Part shown: piece by piece, positions 62,372 through 64,000 of the stretch
Layout: each line of letters begins with the position of its first letter
Numbering within the stretch: position 1 is the first letter of the stretch
DNA from: Lentisphaera araneosa HTCC2155
GTDB taxonomy: Bacteria; Verrucomicrobiota; Lentisphaeria; Lentisphaerales; Lentisphaeraceae
Direction: 5' to 3'
Length of the DNA: 64,000 bases
Assembly: GCF_000170755.1 (NCBI RefSeq)
Contig: NZ_ABCK01000011.1
Coordinates: 123,039-187,038 of the forward strand
Made by a program: the position numbers and the translations under genes
The notes under the pieces: model-generated
Told to the model about the DNA's origin: nothing
The model's input: the letters and a program-made list of their open reading frames with translations, nothing else
Databases searched by the model: none

Positions 62372-62979
62372 TTTTTCTCGGAACGCAACTTGGTCAAATG
62401 ATCGACCATGGCATCATGCACTTGTCGCAAGTGACCCCTCATGGCAGTGGTAATCGTTAGGTAACGTTTATTTTCTGAACCCAAATCTTCAATGAGCCCG
62501 AGAGCTATGTTTAAATTTTGCAAAGCGCGCTTTCCTGCAGAAATAAATGAAGCAGGCAATTCATATTGACCGTCAGATAAGGCTCCTTGGTAATACGCAA
62601 GAGCTCGCCCTAGATGAAAAATAATTTTTACCCCGTAAGCACGATCATGCTCAATTAATAAGGTCGAAAAAATATTGCACCAACCGATGGAGACTTGCCG
62701 CAATAATAAATAAGATTTATCTCTTTCATAAAAATAAGCTGGCGTGTTCATTTCTATTGGATCAAAAGGTTCACTTTCGATCTCAAAATCAAAGTCATCC
62801 TCGTCCATTCCGGGAAGTTGAAATTCCTTGAGCTGGTCCATAATATGCTCATCAGCACCTGAAACCTCACCATAATCTTTGAAGAGCGCCATATATTTAT
62901 GGGCGTACAAATCGGATTGGCGCATAACTTGCTCCCAATCAAACTCATCCCATTCATCGTTAGGTTCCATTTTATCCAT
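62368..62979 (-). CDS. Unknown acidic helical protein
   Basis: 203 residues, not recognised. Very acidic N-terminus (MDKMEPNDEWDEFDWEQVMR), predominantly helical, no membrane segment or signal. The stop overlaps the SNF2 gene start by four bases, and its ATG abuts the rsmD stop, so it is part of the operon and may assist the SNF2 ATPase (inference from order only). Confidence 0.55.
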   Translation of the reverse strand: MDKMEPNDEWDEFDWEQVMRQSDLYAHKYMALFKDYGEVSGADEHIMDQLKEFQLPGMDEDDFDFEIESEPFDPIEMNTPAYFYERDKSYLLLRQVSIGWCNIFSTLLIEHDRAYGVKIIFHLGRALAYYQGALSDGQYELPASFISAGKRALQNLNIALGLIEDLGSENKRYLTITTAMRGHLRQVHDAMVDHLTKLRSEKK

Positions 62980-63537
62980 TTATAAATCTCTCTTGTAAAA
63001 TGAAAAACTTGTTGGATTGCAGTGTTTGGTTTTTAATTTCTTCCAATTTTCTGACTCAAGTTTACTTCTCGTCATATGTTCTAAAACGACAAATGTTTCT
63101 TCATGCCCTGCTTTTAAAATTTCATCACTCCTCAAAAGCTCACATGCGAGTTCACTATCCTCTCCATAGGGGGGGTCAGAAATTAGGACATCTATCTCAG
63201 AGTTGATTTGAGCTAAAGCCTGACGCCAATCTTGACATACGAATTCAACCTCACCGCAGTCGCCTGACATTGATTTTTTGACTTTCTCAAAATTGCTCTC
63301 AATGATTTTCATCGTTCTAAAATCATTTTCTATAAAATAGACTTTTGATGCACCACGAGATAAGGCTTCTAAACCCAAGGCTCCAGACCCCGCAAAAACA
63401 TCGGCTACCACATCACCTTCAAGGCAACCTATTATATTAAATAAAGTCTCTTTCAAACGATCTGTAGTGGGACGTGTAGCAGGATTATCTCCTGCTTCCA
63501 ATTGAATACCACGAGCCGCGCCACCAATAATACGCAT
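62980..63537 (-). CDS. rsmD: 16S rRNA (guanine966-N2)-methyltransferase
   Basis: 185 residues, family length. SAM-dependent methylation of G966 in 16S rRNA. MRIIGGAARGIQLEAG and TRPTTDRLKETLFNII are the diagnostic start; VVADVFAGSGALGLEALSRG is the SAM site, and DVLISDPPYG carries the catalytic DPPY. Its ATG overlaps the preceding stop by one base. Confidence 0.96.
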   Translation of the reverse strand: MRIIGGAARGIQLEAGDNPATRPTTDRLKETLFNIIGCLEGDVVADVFAGSGALGLEALSRGASKVYFIENDFRTMKIIESNFEKVKKSMSGDCGEVEFVCQDWRQALAQINSEIDVLISDPPYGEDSELACELLRSDEILKAGHEETFVVLEHMTRSKLESENWKKLKTKHCNPTSFSFYKRDL

Positions 63538-63779
63538 TAAATCTTGGTCCTATCAGTTATGTAATTCAAGTCATCACATTGCGGACAACGCGACATCGTT
63601 TCATAACGAGAAATAAGATATATGTGTGAACAGTTCTTACAGCGGCATAATCGCTCCATCGATAAATCTGATTTTGGCTTTGCCCGTTTAAGCTCATTAT
63701 ATAACCACAAGCCAGATAAGAGCGCTAAAATCAGCACACAATAAATCAGTAACATGTCTTCTGCGTTTATTTGAAACAT
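63537..63779 (-). CDS. Small membrane protein with a zinc ribbon
   Basis: 80 residues. One membrane helix near the N-terminus (about 9-27, LLIYCVLILALLSGLWLY), then a basic linker and a zinc ribbon CRCKNCSHIYLI ... SRCPQCDDLNY (two CxxC pairs, about 46-72). Its function is unknown. First gene of the operon with rsmD, the 203-residue protein and the SNF2 gene. Confidence 0.7.
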   Translation of the reverse strand: MFQINAEDMLLIYCVLILALLSGLWLYNELKRAKPKSDLSMERLCRCKNCSHIYLISRYETMSRCPQCDDLNYITDRTKI

Positions 63780-64000
63780 TCATCTCTCTCTAAAATTCTT
63801 GCAATATGCCTTGAGTTTAGACTCTGACAAGTGAGGCTTTGCAGACTCCGCTCATTCTTATCGAGCTTCAATCTTAGATAACTCACCATAAAACGTAAAA
63901 CAAGAGCTTCATTATCGTTAAAAATCTATAAAATCACACTCTCATACCGCTCTATCCTTAGTGAAAATTTGATTTTTTATACATAAAGTGCTAAACTCAG

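Overview
The window reads as a chromosomal segment of an AT-rich, Gram-negative bacterium of the PVC group, most likely a marine Lentisphaerota (Lentisphaera-like) species. The grounds are outer-membrane genes (two TonB-dependent receptors, a beta-barrel, a WaaP/InaA-type kinase), a meso-DAP type MurE, a Minf_1886-like protein typical of Verrucomicrobia/Planctomycetes, and the overall protein flavour. This assignment is inference; no rRNA is present.

Layout: 1-427 holds the start of a class II fructose-bisphosphate aldolase (minus). 576-6147 holds a Sel1-repeat protein, larB-folC, a Ser/Thr kinase and a zinc-ribbon/nitroreductase pair. 6208-7885 holds a Cys-rich exported protein and a Met/His-rich outer-membrane protein, possibly metal related. 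8084-9969 carries tandem identical tRNA-Pro and tRNA-Thr pairs, a pseudo-receiver protein and an odd HIT protein. 10154-14108 has two paralogous TonB receptors, followed by a CPA2 antiporter-EIIA fusion, polA and a PhyH-like oxygenase. 19689-29804 (minus) has a mutarotase-like protein, a DEAD-box helicase and the dcw cluster mraZ-rsmH-ftsL-ftsI-murE-murF-mraY with a MraZ-type operator of four 10-bp-spaced repeats.

30000-37280 is an accessory island of decayed mobile DNA: a RAYT transposase with a REP-like GC-rich hairpin, a candidate structured RNA, a toxin/immunity pair whose toxin gene is split by a complete IS256-family element (8-bp target duplication, 27-bp imperfect inverted repeats), a frameshifted ISNCY-like transposase and an Rhs core tail. 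It ends at two tandem tRNA-Asn genes.

37573-49622 (minus) contains a degenerate 7TM-PAS sensor, clpP and a tight operon coding for a PSP1/RicT-like protein, a Wzy/O-antigen-ligase-like protein, a GATase-like membrane protein, an ABC ATPase, an ABC permease split by an apparent -1 frameshift, and a repeat protein. 49874-58440 (plus) has a diheme cytochrome c, orn, a WaaP-like kinase and a Yej/Opp-type peptide ABC importer. 58445-63779 (minus) is an operon of a zinc-ribbon membrane protein, rsmD, an unknown protein and a large SNF2-family ATPase.

The most notable signals are the IS-split toxin whose frame is restored exactly by removing the IS and one target duplication, the in-frame slippery heptamer in the ABC permease, the MraZ boxes, the RAYT/REP pair and possible small RNA, and a HIT protein with its catalytic histidine replaced by alanine.
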